NCBI GenBank assembly: GCA_013298745.1
Contig: JAAFIT010000128.1
Location: 1-7,019, forward strand
From: Sphingomonadales bacterium
GTDB lineage: Bacteria; Pseudomonadota; Alphaproteobacteria; Sphingomonadales; Sphingomonadaceae
Length of the DNA: 7,019 bases
Direction: 5' to 3'
The position numbers and the translations under genes were made by a program. How positions within the stretch are numbered: position 1 is the first letter of the stretch; the number at the start of each line of letters is the position of its first letter. The notes beneath the pieces were generated by a model, which searched no databases, was not told the origin of the DNA, and saw only the letters and a program-made list of their open reading frames with translations. Positions 6,036-7,019 of the stretch are shown piece after piece.

Positions 6036-6446
6036 ATGACACAGACCAGCAATACCTCCGAAGGCGCCGATGCAAACGCCGAAGGCGTCAACGCAAGCGT
6101 CGAGCGCACCGTGGTGACTGCCGTTACCCCGGCCACCTTCACCATCGGCGATGTGGTTCGTCATCGGCTCTTCCCGTTCCGTGGCGTCATCTTCGATGTC
6201 GATCCGGTGTTCAACAATTCGGAAGAATGGTGGGAATCGATTCCCGAACAGGTGCGGCCGCGCAAGGACCAGCCGTTTTACCACCTGCTCGCCGAGAACG
6301 ACGAATCCTCCTATGTCGCCTATGTCAGCCAGCAGAATCTGATCCTGGAGCCGGATGGCGAGCCGGTGCAGCACCCGGCGGTGCAGCAGATGTTTTCGGG
6401 GCTTGAAGGCGGCCGCTATCAGCTCCGTCCTGAAATCCGCAACTAA
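6036..6446 (+). CDS. hspQ: Heat shock protein HspQ (YccV / hemimethylated-DNA-binding-domain family)
   Basis: The protein has 136 residues. The conserved YccV/HspQ core spans about 35-121: FTIGDVVRHRLFPFRGVIFD, EEWWESIP, RPRKDQPFYHLLAEN, YVAYVSQQNL, and HPAVQQMF. In enterobacteria HspQ promotes turnover of denatured proteins, including a temperature-sensitive DnaA, and enhances substrate recognition by Lon; its role here is inferred from the family. E. coli HspQ is about 105 residues, so this one has an N-terminal extension of roughly 30 polar residues rich in Ala, Thr, Ser and acidic residues. The start at 6036 is chosen because AAAGGA (6022-6027) lies eight bases upstream; ATG at 6018 would overlap that site. 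The gene converges with coq7 and shares its last four bases with it. Confidence 0.95.
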   Translation: MTQTSNTSEGADANAEGVNASVERTVVTAVTPATFTIGDVVRHRLFPFRGVIFDVDPVFNNSEEWWESIPEQVRPRKDQPFYHLLAENDESSYVAYVSQQNLILEPDGEPVQHPAVQQMFSGLEGGRYQLRPEIRN

Positions 6447-7000
6447 ACCCGCTTCGCCACCGCAATGGCGAGGCGGCAGCCGGCGCGGATGGCTGACTGC
6501 ATGATCGGGAAGGCATCGGGTCCGCTGTGCCCGGCGGCGGTGTCACGATGCTCGACTTCCTCGGCGCGAAAATCATCGACAAGGGCGGCCAACTTCGGAT
6601 CGGCACCACCCGCCAGCGCATCGGCCTGCTCGCCATAATGCGCATCGATGACGGTTTCGACCGCGACCGTCGCCGCCATCGCCGCCTTGGGGCCGAGCAG
6701 CGCCGTGGCGGCGCCCAGCGCATAGCCGGCGATGTGCCAGACGGGCGCGAACACCGTCGGCCGGACGCCGCGTTCGATCATCAGCGCGTCAAAGGCCTTG
6801 AGGTGGCGCTCTTCCTGCGCCGCCATATGGGCGATCTCGCCGGAAACCCGGCTGCGGCCGCCCATCACCGCCAGTTGCCCGGCATAGATACGTGCGGCGC
6901 CATATTCGCCGGCCTGGTTGACCCGCACCATCGCAGCGGTGTCGGGGCGAGCGTCGCCCGGCAGGCGCCGCTTGCTGTCGGTCATCGTGTCAGTCGCCAT
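6443..7000 (-). CDS. coq7: Coq7-type demethoxyubiquinone hydroxylase (di-iron monooxygenase)
   Basis: The protein has 185 residues, the usual size for bacterial Coq7. The family hydroxylates demethoxyubiquinone (5-demethoxy-quinol intermediate) in the penultimate step of ubiquinone synthesis, at the inner membrane face. The ferritin-like di-iron ligands are all visible: E32 in VNQAGEYGA, E63 and H66 in QEERH, E115 in VETVID, and E148 and H151 in EEVEH. The Ala/Gly/Leu-rich segment at about 88-113 fits the hydrophobic helix that dips into the membrane. The start is supported by CAGGA (7013-7009), eight bases before the ATG; a second ATG at 6985 has no such site. It is oriented against hspQ, with overlapping stop codons and no room for a terminator between them. 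Confidence 0.96.
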   Translation of the reverse strand: MATDTMTDSKRRLPGDARPDTAAMVRVNQAGEYGAARIYAGQLAVMGGRSRVSGEIAHMAAQEERHLKAFDALMIERGVRPTVFAPVWHIAGYALGAATALLGPKAAMAATVAVETVIDAHYGEQADALAGGADPKLAALVDDFRAEEVEHRDTAAGHSGPDAFPIMQSAIRAGCRLAIAVAKRV

Positions 7001-7019
7001 AGTGCCAATCCTGCGATTC

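Noticed and set aside
6983..6985. Second ATG of coq7 as the true start
   Set aside because: It lacks a ribosome site at suitable distance, whereas CAGGA lies eight bases before the ATG at 7000.

Overview
The window looks like chromosomal DNA of a GC-rich, ubiquinone-making alphaproteobacterium, most likely a sphingomonad. This is inferred from the Coq7-type hydroxylase, an alphaproteobacterial-style HspQ, the base composition, and the pairing of an FG-GAP/cadherin giant protein with a TIGR03032-family gene. No 16S or other decisive marker is present, so the taxonomic call is moderate.

Layout. Positions 1-3792 (minus) hold one uninterrupted reading frame of 1264 codons that runs off the left edge: the N-terminal part of a very large repeat protein. 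I translated it completely and found no stop. It holds fourteen FG-GAP/integrin-alpha-type repeats of exactly 71 residues (213 nt), in two blocks of seven. A tandem-95/Big_9-like domain separates the blocks, and cadherin-like repeats of exactly 100 residues follow. Seven such repeats are the number needed for one integrin-type beta-propeller, so the protein appears to carry two complete calcium-binding propellers. A 166-bp divergent intergenic region separates it from a plus-strand TIGR03032/DUF4915 gene (3959-5017), itself probably a beta-propeller protein of unknown function.

Positions 5018-5779 carry no intact gene. They look like the eroded remains of an integrative element at the 3' end of a tRNA-Ser(CGA) gene (5780-5869, minus). 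Seen there are a tyrosine-recombinase C-terminal fragment (5391-5645, minus), G-run direct repeats resembling integrase arm sites on either side of it, and an AT-rich unrecognised stretch. The tRNA has its own plausible promoter. To its right lies hspQ (6036-6446, plus), behind a possible heat-shock promoter. It converges on a coq7-type demethoxyubiquinone hydroxylase gene (6443-7000, minus), and the two stop codons overlap by four bases.

The right third (tRNA, hspQ, coq7) is ordinary housekeeping DNA. The unusual material is the two-propeller giant protein with its divergent TIGR03032 neighbour, and the fossil island. Nothing in the sequence proves that the giant protein and the TIGR03032 protein act together. 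Their adjacency and shared upstream region only suggest it.
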